Shown piece after piece: positions 27,370 through 36,085 of a DNA stretch of 64,000 nucleotides. Position 1 is the first letter of the stretch, and the number at the start of each line of letters is the position of its first letter. A program made the translations under genes and the position numbers. Source of the stretch: JAMLHH01 sp037189845 (lineage in GTDB: Bacteria > Bacteroidota > Bacteroidia > Chitinophagales > JADIYW01); contig JBBCIS010000008.1 in NCBI GenBank assembly GCA_037189845.1, positions 124,001 to 188,000 of the forward strand, written 5' to 3'. The notes beneath the pieces were generated by a model, which was given only the letters and a program-made list of their open reading frames with translations, was not told where the DNA came from and ran no database searches.

Positions 27370-28791
27370 CTATATCTCATACAAGTGCTTCCATGGTTGA
27401 GCTGCTTCCAGCTCGTATGCCAGTTCCAGGAGTAATGCGTCCTGTCCATGAGCGGCGGCAAACTGTAATCCTAAAGGCAATCCTAAGCTGTCTGTTCCTA
27501 CTGGTAAAGAAATCGCAGGTGCTCCGGAAACATTCTGCATGCCCGGGAAAGGAGCATAATAAGATGCTCTTTTCAGAATTTCTTTACTGGATAATAAGGG
27601 GGACAGGTAACCGATTTCGGGTGTTCTCAAAGTGGTGACCGGAGTCAGAAGTATATCATACTTCTGCATCAGCTCTGATTCAAGCTGCTTCATTGTTTTC
27701 TTTAAAGTTTGTACACTCTTAGGAAATCGAAGGATGTTTTTCAGAAAAGTATTGCTGAGTCCGTAAGTAAACGGTTCCAGATTATCTGTATCTATTTTGG
27801 ATTTGACCATCAGACCGCCCGTACGTGTCAGCATAAATGCCAGAAATCCATAGTAATTCAGATAGTGGTTCATCATTTCTTCCATATTGACAGGAATGAC
27901 GATTTGCTCCACATCATGACCCAAAGATTCCAGTAAAATAGCTGTATCTGATAATGCTTTGTAAGTGTCGGCATCTATGTGTCCCGGTTCGCCCGGAGCT
28001 TTGTTTTCTATAAAAGCTATTTTCAGCCTTTTTTTCAACGGTTCTTTTACATGACCGATGGATGGCAGCTTGGGATTTTTATAAAATTTTTCTGCTTCAG
28101 AATAAAATGCTGCTGTATCTCTGACACTTCTGGTCAATACACCCTGATAGCCGATATTGATAGGCATAAATTCTGCGCCATCAAAATTGACCAGTCTTTG
28201 CCTGGTTGGTTTTAATCCTACAAGTCCGCAACAAGCCGCAGGAATACGCGTAGAACCTGCGCCGTCATTGGCCTGAGCAATAGGCACTACACCACTGGCA
28301 ACCAATGCTCCCGAACCGGATGATGAGCCTCCCGGTGTATGATTCGTATTCCATGGATTGCGGGTGATGCCCCATTTTTCATTTTCTGTGCTGCAAATCA
28401 GACCAAACTCCGGCATGGTAGATTTTCCCATGTAATTCAGTCCGGTGGACAGCATCTGGTTGACAAATGTGCCGTTTTTGGAAGCAGGTTTTGCTTTGAA
28501 TACACCTGTTCCCAGTTGAGTCGGATATCCTTTGATGTGATCATTATCTTTGATAAAAGTAGGAACTCCGTAGAAAAAACCGCTTTTGTTAGATTGTCTC
28601 GCCTCGAGTGCTTCTGCGTGAGTGTCTAAAACTATTGCATTCAGAATGGGATTGACCTTTTTAGCTCTTGCGATGGCTGCTTCTGTAACTTCTTTTACAG
28701 ATACCTTTTTTGAGCGAATGGCTTCTGCCGTAGCAGTTGCGTCCATAGTACCTAATGCATCATCAGAAAATGCGTGTATTGTTAAAGACAT
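27370..28791 (-). CDS. Amidase-signature family amidase
   Basis: 473 aa. The Ser-cisSer-Lys triad is visible: Lys in GVPTFIKDNDHIKG, cis-Ser in TPGGSSSGSGALVASG and nucleophile Ser in QANDGAGSTRIPAACCGLVG. The C-terminal GLPLGLQFAA block is also typical. Members hydrolyse amides such as aryl-acylamides, nylon oligomers or fatty amides. GatA is unlikely because no gatB or gatC is nearby and the C-terminal half fits general amidases. There is no signal peptide, so it acts in the cytosol. The natural substrate is unknown. Confidence 0.9.
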   Translation of the reverse strand: MSLTIHAFSDDALGTMDATATAEAIRSKKVSVKEVTEAAIARAKKVNPILNAIVLDTHAEALEARQSNKSGFFYGVPTFIKDNDHIKGYPTQLGTGVFKAKPASKNGTFVNQMLSTGLNYMGKSTMPEFGLICSTENEKWGITRNPWNTNHTPGGSSSGSGALVASGVVPIAQANDGAGSTRIPAACCGLVGLKPTRQRLVNFDGAEFMPINIGYQGVLTRSVRDTAAFYSEAEKFYKNPKLPSIGHVKEPLKKRLKIAFIENKAPGEPGHIDADTYKALSDTAILLESLGHDVEQIVIPVNMEEMMNHYLNYYGFLAFMLTRTGGLMVKSKIDTDNLEPFTYGLSNTFLKNILRFPKSVQTLKKTMKQLESELMQKYDILLTPVTTLRTPEIGYLSPLLSSKEILKRASYYAPFPGMQNVSGAPAISLPVGTDSLGLPLGLQFAAAHGQDALLLELAYELEAAQPWKHLYEI

Positions 28792-28854
28792 TTTAGTATC
28801 AGTTATATGTGTAAATGTAGAGTATTCTATGGAAGAATTGATATTAATATTGAA

Positions 28855-30255
28855 TCATTCGGTGCCCGGAAAAACAGTGAGTACCTGATTTTTATACAAG
28901 ACAATTTTAGTTTTTCTTTTTCCAAAGATTTTGATGACAGGCTGATTTTCTACAGGATAATCTCTCATATCATTACAAACAGGGCTGTATGCTATGTAAG
29001 AGTAATCTCTGATAGAGAATTCAGAAATATCTTTTAATCTTTCTCCCGAAGTCAAATCCGTTTGTTGCTGACTGCAAAATAACGGAAATGCCGACGCTAT
29101 TTCTCCTGGTGGAATATCGTATTCGGAGATATAGCGGAAAAAATCTTTCCTGCTTTTCTCATAAGAAAGATACTGCAAAGTGACATCCCAGCCATTGCTC
29201 AGCTGAATAGGGTACAACCAGAAATGTCCTGAAATAAATGCAGCCAAAGTAATAGCTACCCAGAATTTGCTGAAAGCAATCTGCTTCCATTGAGAAATGA
29301 TCAGGAATATCATTCCGACATGAATGATCATGAAATATCTGTGGCCGATAGGATTGCTGAATAGCAACATGCTGGTATTGAGCACGATGAATATCAATGT
29401 GGTAGTGAAAAGGATCTTTCGGATATTACCGGATAGCGGCTTTGCCCTGATGGTGGTGACAGCACATAAAAACAATATGCTTAAAGGAAGGAGCCCATAG
29501 TCTACAAATCCTCTGGTAATGCCGATGACATTACTGAGTAGCTGTTGGATAGAGGCTACATCTCTGTGTGTTTTCCAGGAGTCAGAAGGAGTGGAGATCA
29601 TCCATCCTGTCTGATCATAATGATAAAAATGCCATAGTAAGAGCGGTATACATGCTGCTGTCAGAAGTATGATATTATTTCTCCAGTTCCTAAAATCAGT
29701 AATGAGATAACTGCCCAGGCAAACTATTCCGATCATTTGTCCCCGGATACTACATGCACTTAATCCCCATATGCCCATGAGAAGCCAGAAATTTCTTTTC
29801 TCTATTATTCCGATGATTGCTGTCAGAAAGAATGCAATTTGTATGATATCATAAGACATCATAGTGGATTGAGTCAGGATATAAGGATGCAGTAACAGAA
29901 ATAATAGCCCAACGATTCTGGCAATGGAAAATGTGGTGATTTTCTGGCAGATATAAACAAATGCGAAAACCATCAGCCATAAAAAAGGCAGCATGGCAAT
30001 ATGGCTTACAGCTAAAGTTTTGCCGAATATTTTCCAGCAGAACATCAGGTATATCTGAAACAGGGTAGGATGTCCTGCATCCCATTTTAAAGGAGCTATG
30101 GCGTTTTGAATGCCGTTGTCATAGAACCACTGTGCTACGGAAGATGTGAGAATCGTATCCCAAAAAAAAGGAACGTTCAGGCATAAGAGTATTACCGCCA
30201 GATAAAATCCGGCTCCGGCAGCAAATAATTTTTGACTGAGTGGATCTAATCGCAT
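28855..30255 (-). CDS. GT-C-like polytopic membrane protein
   Basis: 466 aa with about 10-11 transmembrane segments. The first large loop carries APLKWDAGHPTLFQIYL, comparable to the loop of PMT/ArnT-type GT-C enzymes, and a soluble tail of about 100 residues ends the protein. It has the same general plan as 10678-12366 but no obvious sequence match to it. Inference: transfers a sugar from a polyprenyl-phosphate donor, or is a related enzyme without known substrate. Confidence 0.6.
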   Translation of the reverse strand: MRLDPLSQKLFAAGAGFYLAVILLCLNVPFFWDTILTSSVAQWFYDNGIQNAIAPLKWDAGHPTLFQIYLMFCWKIFGKTLAVSHIAMLPFLWLMVFAFVYICQKITTFSIARIVGLLFLLLHPYILTQSTMMSYDIIQIAFFLTAIIGIIEKRNFWLLMGIWGLSACSIRGQMIGIVCLGSYLITDFRNWRNNIILLTAACIPLLLWHFYHYDQTGWMISTPSDSWKTHRDVASIQQLLSNVIGITRGFVDYGLLPLSILFLCAVTTIRAKPLSGNIRKILFTTTLIFIVLNTSMLLFSNPIGHRYFMIIHVGMIFLIISQWKQIAFSKFWVAITLAAFISGHFWLYPIQLSNGWDVTLQYLSYEKSRKDFFRYISEYDIPPGEIASAFPLFCSQQQTDLTSGERLKDISEFSIRDYSYIAYSPVCNDMRDYPVENQPVIKIFGKRKTKIVLYKNQVLTVFPGTE

Positions 30256-30356
30256 CCTGAAAGATTCAAAAACAATATGAGGAAATTTATTGAATAACTA
30301 TAAAATCCGTCATCTGCAAGGTATTCATATTTGGAAATAATAGCACAAAGCTTCAA

Positions 30357-30395
30357 GCTTGCACGTCAGCCATTTGGTGCAAGCGGTTTTTTATT
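30357..30395 (+). terminator. Orphan terminator-like hairpin
   Basis: A perfect 8-bp stem GCTTGCAC/GTGCAAGC with a 12-nt loop is followed by GGTTTTTTA on the plus strand. No plus-strand gene precedes it, so it is either a repeat remnant or the end of a lost transcript at the edge of the accessory island. Confidence 0.4.
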
Positions 30396-30468
30396 TTCAG
30401 TTGTCTATTGTATATTGAAAGTTTCTTTGATTCTAAAATAGAAGTTTGGAGGATAGGGGACAAACGAA

Positions 30469-31416
30469 TTATTGGATAAATGCATAATAATTATCATCTA
30501 CTAACTCTAACACCGTTCTTGCAGCACCTGTTTGCCCCCACATAAACTCGCCTTCTTTGAGTTCGCTTTCAAAGAAAAAATTAGCCTCTTCCTTTTCAAC
30601 TTCACAATAAATATCCTTAACTTTTTCATACCCATCTGTCAAAACTTTTAAGGAAATATTGTTCTCTTTCATTTCTTCAAAAAGTTTACTTGTACTCTTT
30701 ATGTTTTTTCCTCGATTACCAAAAGCATAGTCTAAAAAAGCTTGTAAACTATCAAGGTTAAATTCCACATTATAACTAAATGCATTTGCTTCTTTCGCAG
30801 ACTCAATTAAGATACTGTTGTTAATCTCTATTTGATTTTTTATTTCTTCAAACTGCTCATCCGATTCTTCAAGTTTAGCGCTAATCCTAGATAATTTACG
30901 TCTGAACTCTATTGGCACTTGAGATTCCGACTTATGTTCAATTTCAGCCCAAGCATGCATTAAAACCGTTCTTATTTGTAATTCAGCTTTTAGATTTTCT
31001 AAACCTCTATAATTAGGAGCATTTAACCAATTTTTTTTGATTTTAACTACAAAGTGATGGGATCGGTATCCAAATTGGTCATAGTCTAGATTTTCAATTT
31101 TATTCTCATCAAAAGTGCTATTGAATTCCTTTCTAACAATTTTCTTTATTTTATCTATATCACTTTGATAGTAACAAATAATTCTAACTCCACAAATATC
31201 TTCGATTTCACTGAATGGATCTTGATAGCTTTTACGTTGAATTTTGCCAATAAAAGAATCAGAATCTTTAGTTCTGTAATTAATTGATAAGTAAGGAATA
31301 CTATTTTCCTTTAATAATAATTCTAAAGCCTGCGAAATATTATAACCTAGTTTTTCATACCTCTCGTACAACTCTTTATAAGACTGAGAGATCAAAGAAA
31401 GATCGAGTTTTTTCAT
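30469..31416 (-). CDS. RelA/SpoT-domain nucleotide pyrophosphokinase-like protein
   Basis: 315 aa. Residues about 40-165 form a RelA/SpoT synthetase domain: INYRTKDSDSFIGKIQRKS, the EDICGVRIICYY strand, FGYRSHHFVV and the ELQIRTVLMHAWAEIEHK motif. There is no HD hydrolase domain, so it resembles a small alarmone synthetase. A long acidic helix (LSRISAKLEESDEQFEEIKN) and about 120 C-terminal residues of unknown fold follow. The gene is visibly richer in A/T than its flanks and starts 30 bp after an attC-like element beside a broken abiH. Inference: part of a mobile, defence-linked cassette, possibly making (p)ppGpp or ppApp. Confidence 0.85.
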   Translation of the reverse strand: MKKLDLSLISQSYKELYERYEKLGYNISQALELLLKENSIPYLSINYRTKDSDSFIGKIQRKSYQDPFSEIEDICGVRIICYYQSDIDKIKKIVRKEFNSTFDENKIENLDYDQFGYRSHHFVVKIKKNWLNAPNYRGLENLKAELQIRTVLMHAWAEIEHKSESQVPIEFRRKLSRISAKLEESDEQFEEIKNQIEINNSILIESAKEANAFSYNVEFNLDSLQAFLDYAFGNRGKNIKSTSKLFEEMKENNISLKVLTDGYEKVKDIYCEVEKEEANFFFESELKEGEFMWGQTGAARTVLELVDDNYYAFIQ

Positions 31417-31448
31417 TCTTAAAATTTATAATACTATTCCTCAAATGG

Positions 31449-31585
31449 CGCATTACGTTTCGGGGCTTTGCGATGGTGGGGCAATCGAAGTGGAAAACTT
31501 CAATTTTTCACAAAAGTTGAACCGAAGAACAACTTTTGAAAGTTGCAGTTTCGCCCCACTATTGCAAAACCCTTGTTATGCGACG
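31449..31585 (-). repeat. attC-like imperfect palindrome between abiH and the RelA-domain gene
   Basis: Two arms of 20 bp (31463-31482 and 31553-31572) pair at 17 positions plus two or three G-T wobbles around a variable centre of 70 nt. Outside them, after short unpaired spacers, CGCATTAC (31449-31456) faces GTTATGCG (31575-31582). An outer short box, a spacer, an inner long box and a variable loop are the plan of integron attC recombination sites, and the length of about 136 bp is within their range. It lies 3' of abiH, where a cassette attC would be. Identity with attC is inferred. Confidence 0.45.
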
Positions 31586-31688
31586 TTCTTTTTTGATTAT
31601 TAAAGGAGTTTTAATTGAGTGTCTTCGATTTCTAATTCGGTGCAATGCTTATAGGTTAAAAATTGTTCATCAATGTTAAGTTCTTGCA

Positions 31689-32552
31689 TTATTTTTTTGC
31701 TGATTGTATATCATTCTCAGAATAATAGTATAAAGTCCATTTTAATGAATTACCTTTTATTTCTGATATTTTTTTAAAATACGGAAAATCAATTTGATTG
31801 TAAGAATGACCTAATACAACAATTTCATCAACACTTTTTAATTCATTAAAATACTCAGAATTATTTTCTATAACTGTTTCGGTTGGTTTTCTCATCATAT
31901 CGTAAAATGAGGAAACTGCATTTTCTGCAAACTTTTCGTGTCCTACTTCTCCAGATTCGACATTGCCATCTTCATCGATTGTAAGAAAGGCATTTTCATC
32001 ACCATATAACGCTTGTCTAACATTGAAATCCTCAGATTTTTTTCCGTGTCCAAAAATCAATTCTTCACCAACTTTATTATGTATGTGTAAAATATTGCTT
32101 AATGGAATTCTGTAGGTATGTTCTAAAATTTCGGTGTAGTTAAAAGTGATGTAATAATCAGATTTATCCAATTTGTAAGTTCTTTTAACTTCTTCAATCT
32201 CTAACGAGTTAATCCATTCTTCAAAGCCATTTCTAATATTTTTTAAAAGTTCCTCACATTCTTGTTCAACATAAATCTGTGCATCATTCCAATCACCATC
32301 TCTAAAGTCGTCGGATGCAAAATTTGGGCTATTTTCACCAATAATATCGGTTATTGAATCATAAATAATATCTTTTTCTAAACTTGTTTAAAAGTCAGAC
32401 CACAAGTCAGAATCACTTTCAACGGAATAAAACGTTTCCATTGCCTCTAAAATATCAGTTCTATTTTCATTTAGATAAACGTAAAAATCAGAATATTTGC
32501 AAGCTATTTTGTGACTTATATCGAAGCCGTTTCCTAGAATAAATAATTTCAT
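31689..32552 (-). pseudogene. abiH: abiH-type abortive-infection gene with one in-frame stop codon
   Basis: From the ATG at 32552 the frame reads MKLFILGNGFDISHKIACKY, the AbiH N-terminal signature, to LWSDF. A TAA follows at 32388-32390. In the same frame it then continues without another stop (TSLEKDIIYDSITDIIG...) to YYITFNYTEILEHTYRI, ILHIHN, LIFGHGKK and VVLGHSYNQIDFPYF. These are the other conserved AbiH blocks. A single base change (TAA from GAA, Glu) explains the break at codon 55 of 287. AbiH proteins abort phage infection by an incompletely known mechanism. Readthrough or reinitiation at the ATG at 32171 would give only fragments, so it is probably inactive. Confidence 0.85.
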
Positions 32553-32590
32553 TGTTCTCTTGTTGTTTGTTGGTTTGCCTGCGTTAGAAT

Positions 32591-32626
32591 GACACATAAC
32601 GTTTGTGTTTGCGCCATATGGCGTTA
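32591..32626 (-). repeat. Half attC-like element upstream of abiH
   Basis: On the minus strand CGCAAACACAAACGTTATG parallels the last third of the full element (CGCAAAGCCCCGAAACGTAA with TGCG). It is preceded by the perfect palindrome CGCCATATGGCG (32612-32623). It sits 40 bp before the abiH start, as the site of a preceding cassette would, but the other arm is missing. Confidence 0.35.
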
Positions 32627-32632
32627 ATCTCC

Positions 32633-33443
32633 CTTATAATTATCTTCCAAGAAGATTGACAAAATCTCATTGAAGGCTGTAATATAAAAAGGAGAAAAGA
32701 AAGATATTGTATTTTAATCGATAATTGTATCTATGTGAGTAACTAAATATGTGTTGTGTGTAGTTGAGTTTATTCATCTATATTCAGAGATTGCACAACT
32801 GTAAAGTGTCAGCACTTTTATAAAGTATGATAGTCGAGCGGAATTGGCTTCGAAATGGTTCGATATACTCTCCACAAGTCCTCAGGCTCCGATTAGCAGC
32901 TCCGCTACAGCCCGGATAGAACGAAATATCACCCGCCGCACATAGCCTTGAGTAGCTTCGGCTTGATTCAATCACTAGACTTCGACTCCGTGGTCAGTGA
33001 GCGGGAGTCGAACTGCTCTGCCACCGTGGCGGGAAGATGTAGTGATAGCCGGATTAGCTACCAACTTTGTATTCGCATTTTGAAGCTGTTGAAATTGTCA
33101 TGCTCTTTCTGTGCTACTGGTCTGTTTATTTGTACTTATACCGATTACATATCTGTAATAGTCCAATCTTGCCTTTGGCAAATTGTCCTAAACAGCTATT
33201 GTTCCGATACGAAAATGTAACAAGTCGCTACACGAACTGACATTTTTATCTATCGGAATTGGCATATCGGCATTAACCATTCTAAAATTTTAAAATAGTG
33301 TAAAATTAGAATTGGTATTATTCCCAAAACGCTGAGAAGATTTGAAATTATAGTGCAATATTTACTGTGTGTTTTCTGAAAAATGACCTGCATTGTCATG
33401 AACAATGATTCGGATCTTTTGTCAATAGTATTGAGTTATATCT
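32633..33443. other. Repeat-rich non-coding stretch at the island's edge
   Basis: No plausible gene is present in about 810 bp; open frames here have no family resemblance and run through repeats. It holds GCCCGGATAGAACG (about 32910), the hairpin TTCGACTCC...GGAGTCGAA (about 32985-33016), GCCACCGTGGCGGG (about 33021), a hairpin at 33202-33258, and an inverted diverged copy of the 27215 repeat (33268-33300). This looks like layered insertion scars of small non-autonomous elements. Confidence 0.55.
33202..33258. repeat. Hairpin element
   Basis: TTCCGATA-CG-AAAATGT (33202-33218) faces ACATTTTT-ATC-TATCGGAA (33240-33258), giving two 7-8 bp stems split by a small bulge around a 21-nt loop. It directly adjoins the inverted GCCGAT-type repeat. 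It has no T run, so a terminator role is unlikely. Confidence 0.5.
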
Positions 33444-34277
33444 ATGAAAAATAAACTTACGCTTGGTTTCTCGCCCTGTCCTAATGATACTTTTATCTTT
33501 GATGCCTTGATCCACCGGAAGATTGATACGAAAGGGCTGGAGTTTGAAGTGGTGATGGATGATGTGGAAGCGCTGAATAAAATGGCGGAGCAGGGGCAGC
33601 TGGATATTACGAAGCTGAGCTATCACGCTTTTGTGTATATGACACAACAATATCAGCTTTTGCATGCCGGCAGTGCGCTGGGTCACGGATGTGGTCCTCT
33701 GTTGATAGCGAAAGAGAAACTGACAGAACGTCAAATCAATGAAGGACGGATTGCTATACCGGGAAAGCTGACTACGGCTAATTTTCTTTTGTCGGTGGCT
33801 TACCCAAAAGCGAAAAACAAGCAGAGTGTTTTGTTCTCAGAGGTAGAGAATGCTGTACTTTCGGGTGAGTATGATGCAGGATTGCTGATACATGAAAACC
33901 GTTTTACGTATGAGGAAAGAGGTCTGGTGAAAATCATTGATCTGGGAGATTATTGGGAAAATCTGACATGGTTGCCGATACCGTTAGGCGGAATTGTCAT
34001 AAAAAGGGATTTTTCTCAGGAACAAAAACAGTTGGTATCGGATTTGATTCGCCAGAGTGTGGAGTTTGCATTTAAAAACACCGAACAAGCGATGCCTTTT
34101 ATCCGCCAGTTTGCACAAGCGATGTCAGATGATGTGATGTTGAAGCACATAGGATTGTATGTGAATGAGTACAGTGTGGATTTAGGGGATAAGGGAAAAA
34201 CTGCCGTTCAAAGATTATTTGATTCAGCAGTGGAAGCAGGTTTGGTAAAAGACTATACAACTCCGATCTGGATTTAA
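33444..34277 (+). CDS. mqnD: 1,4-dihydroxy-6-naphthoate synthase (futalosine pathway)
   Basis: 277 aa, the usual length. MqnD converts cyclic dehypoxanthine futalosine to 1,4-dihydroxy-6-naphthoate in menaquinone synthesis. Family motifs: LTLGFSPCPNDTFIFDALIH, DDVEALNKMAEQGQLDITKLS and GSALGHGCGPLLIA. The fold is that of a periplasmic-binding protein, but it is cytosolic and has no signal peptide. It is followed 17 bp later by a TraB/GumN lipoprotein gene. Presence of this gene indicates that the organism makes menaquinone by the futalosine route; the other mqn genes are not in the window. Confidence 0.93.
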   Translation: MKNKLTLGFSPCPNDTFIFDALIHRKIDTKGLEFEVVMDDVEALNKMAEQGQLDITKLSYHAFVYMTQQYQLLHAGSALGHGCGPLLIAKEKLTERQINEGRIAIPGKLTTANFLLSVAYPKAKNKQSVLFSEVENAVLSGEYDAGLLIHENRFTYEERGLVKIIDLGDYWENLTWLPIPLGGIVIKRDFSQEQKQLVSDLIRQSVEFAFKNTEQAMPFIRQFAQAMSDDVMLKHIGLYVNEYSVDLGDKGKTAVQRLFDSAVEAGLVKDYTTPIWI

Positions 34278-34294
34278 TTATAAAAAGATATCTC

Positions 34295-35233
34295 ATGTTC
34301 TGTAAAACTGCTGTCCGTTCTTCCAAAATTTTTGCTGCTATTATTATTGTTCTGGTAGCTTCCTGCAAGTCGGCACAAAAGGCTGCCGAATCTGTCAAGG
34401 TAACATTGGATGAACCAATCTCTACAGACAAAACGTTGCTCTGGCAGATTTCCGGTAAAGATCTGAGCCGGCCATCCTATCTGTTTGGAACAATACATGT
34501 GATATCATCTGAAGATTTTCATTTGGGAGATAATGTATTAAAAAAACTGGGACAAGCCAATCAGCTGGTTTTGGAGATGGATATGAAGGATGTCAATACG
34601 CTGGAAGTAGCTCAGGCAAGTATCTTGCCGGATAACAAAACCATTAAAGATTATCTGCATGAAGATGATTACTTGCTGGTAGAGTCTTTCTTCGCAGATT
34701 CATTAGGCGCTCCGGTGTCATTATTCAAGACGGCTTATGCCCGGTTGAAACCTTTCTTTTTACAGCAGATGATTTATCTCAAATACCTCGGAGATAATAC
34801 CAGCTCTTATGAAATGGAATTCATAGACAAAACCAGCGACAGAAATATAGAAATTGTTGGTTTGGAAACGCTTACAGAGCAATTGGCACTGATAGATGAA
34901 ATGACGTTGGAGGAGCAATATGCAGGTCTTTTGAAAACTATCCGGGACGGGTACATTCAGGATTTGTATCTGGATACACTGATTCAAACCTATAAATCTC
35001 AGGATATTCAGAAATTGTATGAAATGGTCATCAGCAGTAGTGATGAGTACACAGATATTACTAATACTCTGATAGACGAACGGAATAAAAACTGGATACC
35101 TAAATTAGTGGCAGCATTTCAGAATGGAAGTGCATTTGTAGCAGTTGGCGCCGGACATCTGGGAGGACAGTTAGGATTGATAGAACTCTTGAGAAAAGAA
35201 GGTTATACTGTTCAGCCGATTTCAGCAGACTAA
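34295..35233 (+). CDS. TraB/GumN-family lipoprotein
   Basis: 312 aa with a lipobox LVASC (Cys24). The TraB/GumN (PF01963) domain carries the two conserved blocks LSRPSYLFGTIHVISSEDF (Gly-x-x-His) near the N-terminus and AFVAVGAGHLGGQLGLIELL (Gly-His-Leu) near the end, thought to be a metal-binding, protease-like centre (Tiki/EreA-like superfamily). It probably acts in the periplasm on a peptide substrate. It is 17 bp behind mqnD and likely co-transcribed, without an obvious functional link. Confidence 0.85.
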   Translation: MFCKTAVRSSKIFAAIIIVLVASCKSAQKAAESVKVTLDEPISTDKTLLWQISGKDLSRPSYLFGTIHVISSEDFHLGDNVLKKLGQANQLVLEMDMKDVNTLEVAQASILPDNKTIKDYLHEDDYLLVESFFADSLGAPVSLFKTAYARLKPFFLQQMIYLKYLGDNTSSYEMEFIDKTSDRNIEIVGLETLTEQLALIDEMTLEEQYAGLLKTIRDGYIQDLYLDTLIQTYKSQDIQKLYEMVISSSDEYTDITNTLIDERNKNWIPKLVAAFQNGSAFVAVGAGHLGGQLGLIELLRKEGYTVQPISAD

Positions 35234-35292
35234 GCACGAAATCATCGTTACTGAAAAAGGATAATTTTGTTCAGAAACGAATTTTATGCTGT

Positions 35293-35991
35293 TTATTCCG
35301 GGTAATTGCTGAGTGCCAGAATATATTTATCAATATATAGCTGTTGTTCTTTGGATTTATACTGCTGGATATAACGCGGATGTTCCAGCACCTGTAAGCG
35401 ATCAAACAGTTTTGCTTCTTTATTCAGCTTATGGATAAAATCAGCATTTTTTCTGCCCAGTATAAAAACTTCAGAGGTGTCCAGACCTAAGCTGATATGC
35501 TTCTTTAATGACGCTATCATGAATTCTTTCACCATTGCGAAGAGCGTATTGTCGTCATAATAATTGGCGTTGAGCCATTTACCGTCTTTGGTTTGCTGTA
35601 TAATGGCTAAAGGAAAAGGAGAGTTGATATAGAAATTTTTGTAAAAAGCGTTAGCACCTCCGTATTCTGCAATCATATCGTATATGAAAACAGAAGAGAT
35701 TTCGTGTGTATATGCTGATCTCATTTCAATACCACAGACACTTTTCAGCCTTTTAGTATCTGTAAAAGGTACACCGGTCACTCCTGCACCGTTGCGGCTT
35801 GGATTGATGCCTACAATAAATTTGCGCTGTTGGGTATCGTTGTAGTATTTATGATAAAACTGCTGCATGACTTCCAGGGTTTCCGGATTGTCCAGGTAGG
35901 GATTGAGTACGCGGAAACCATCAGGAAGCTGACCGGAATAGTGTAAGCTTCGATTGAATTCAATGACTTTATCGGCAAAAGTTTTTATCAT
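35293..35991 (-). CDS. SMUG2-like uracil-DNA glycosylase family protein
   Basis: 232 aa. The front motif FIVGINPSRNGAGVTGVPFTD corresponds to the catalytic loop GxNPgpxGmxqtGvPFGd of SMUG-type uracil-DNA glycosylases, with Asn as in SMUG. The second motif is LEHPRYIQQYKS (HPSPR-like). It matches the DUF4918/SMUG2 group of about 230 residues. It would excise uracil or related damaged bases. It is a single gene, convergent with the TraB/GumN gene. Confidence 0.85.
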   Translation of the reverse strand: MIKTFADKVIEFNRSLHYSGQLPDGFRVLNPYLDNPETLEVMQQFYHKYYNDTQQRKFIVGINPSRNGAGVTGVPFTDTKRLKSVCGIEMRSAYTHEISSVFIYDMIAEYGGANAFYKNFYINSPFPLAIIQQTKDGKWLNANYYDDNTLFAMVKEFMIASLKKHISLGLDTSEVFILGRKNADFIHKLNKEAKLFDRLQVLEHPRYIQQYKSKEQQLYIDKYILALSNYPE

Positions 35992-36032
35992 AAGCTGGTT
36001 GATTGGCTTTTTGGGTATACTTCCTAAAATAC

Positions 36033-36060
36033 AATAAAAAAGGACATCCTGCGATGTCCT
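36033..36060 (-). terminator. Rho-independent terminator of ffh
   Basis: A 7-bp stem GGACATC/GATGTCC with a 4-nt loop runs into a T stretch on the minus strand, about 25 bp past the ffh stop. Confidence 0.85.
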
Positions 36061-36085
36061 CTGTCTGTTTGTATATTGTTTTGTA

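Noticed and set aside
32985..33030. A tRNA-like T-arm (GTTCGACTCC on the minus strand)
   Set aside because: No acceptor, D or anticodon arm fits around it; the sequence belongs to the TTCGACTCC/GGAGTCGAA hairpin of an intergenic repeat.
32784..33220. Open frames of 60-90 codons on both strands beside the abiH island
   Set aside because: They run through repeats, show no domain and have no plausible start region.
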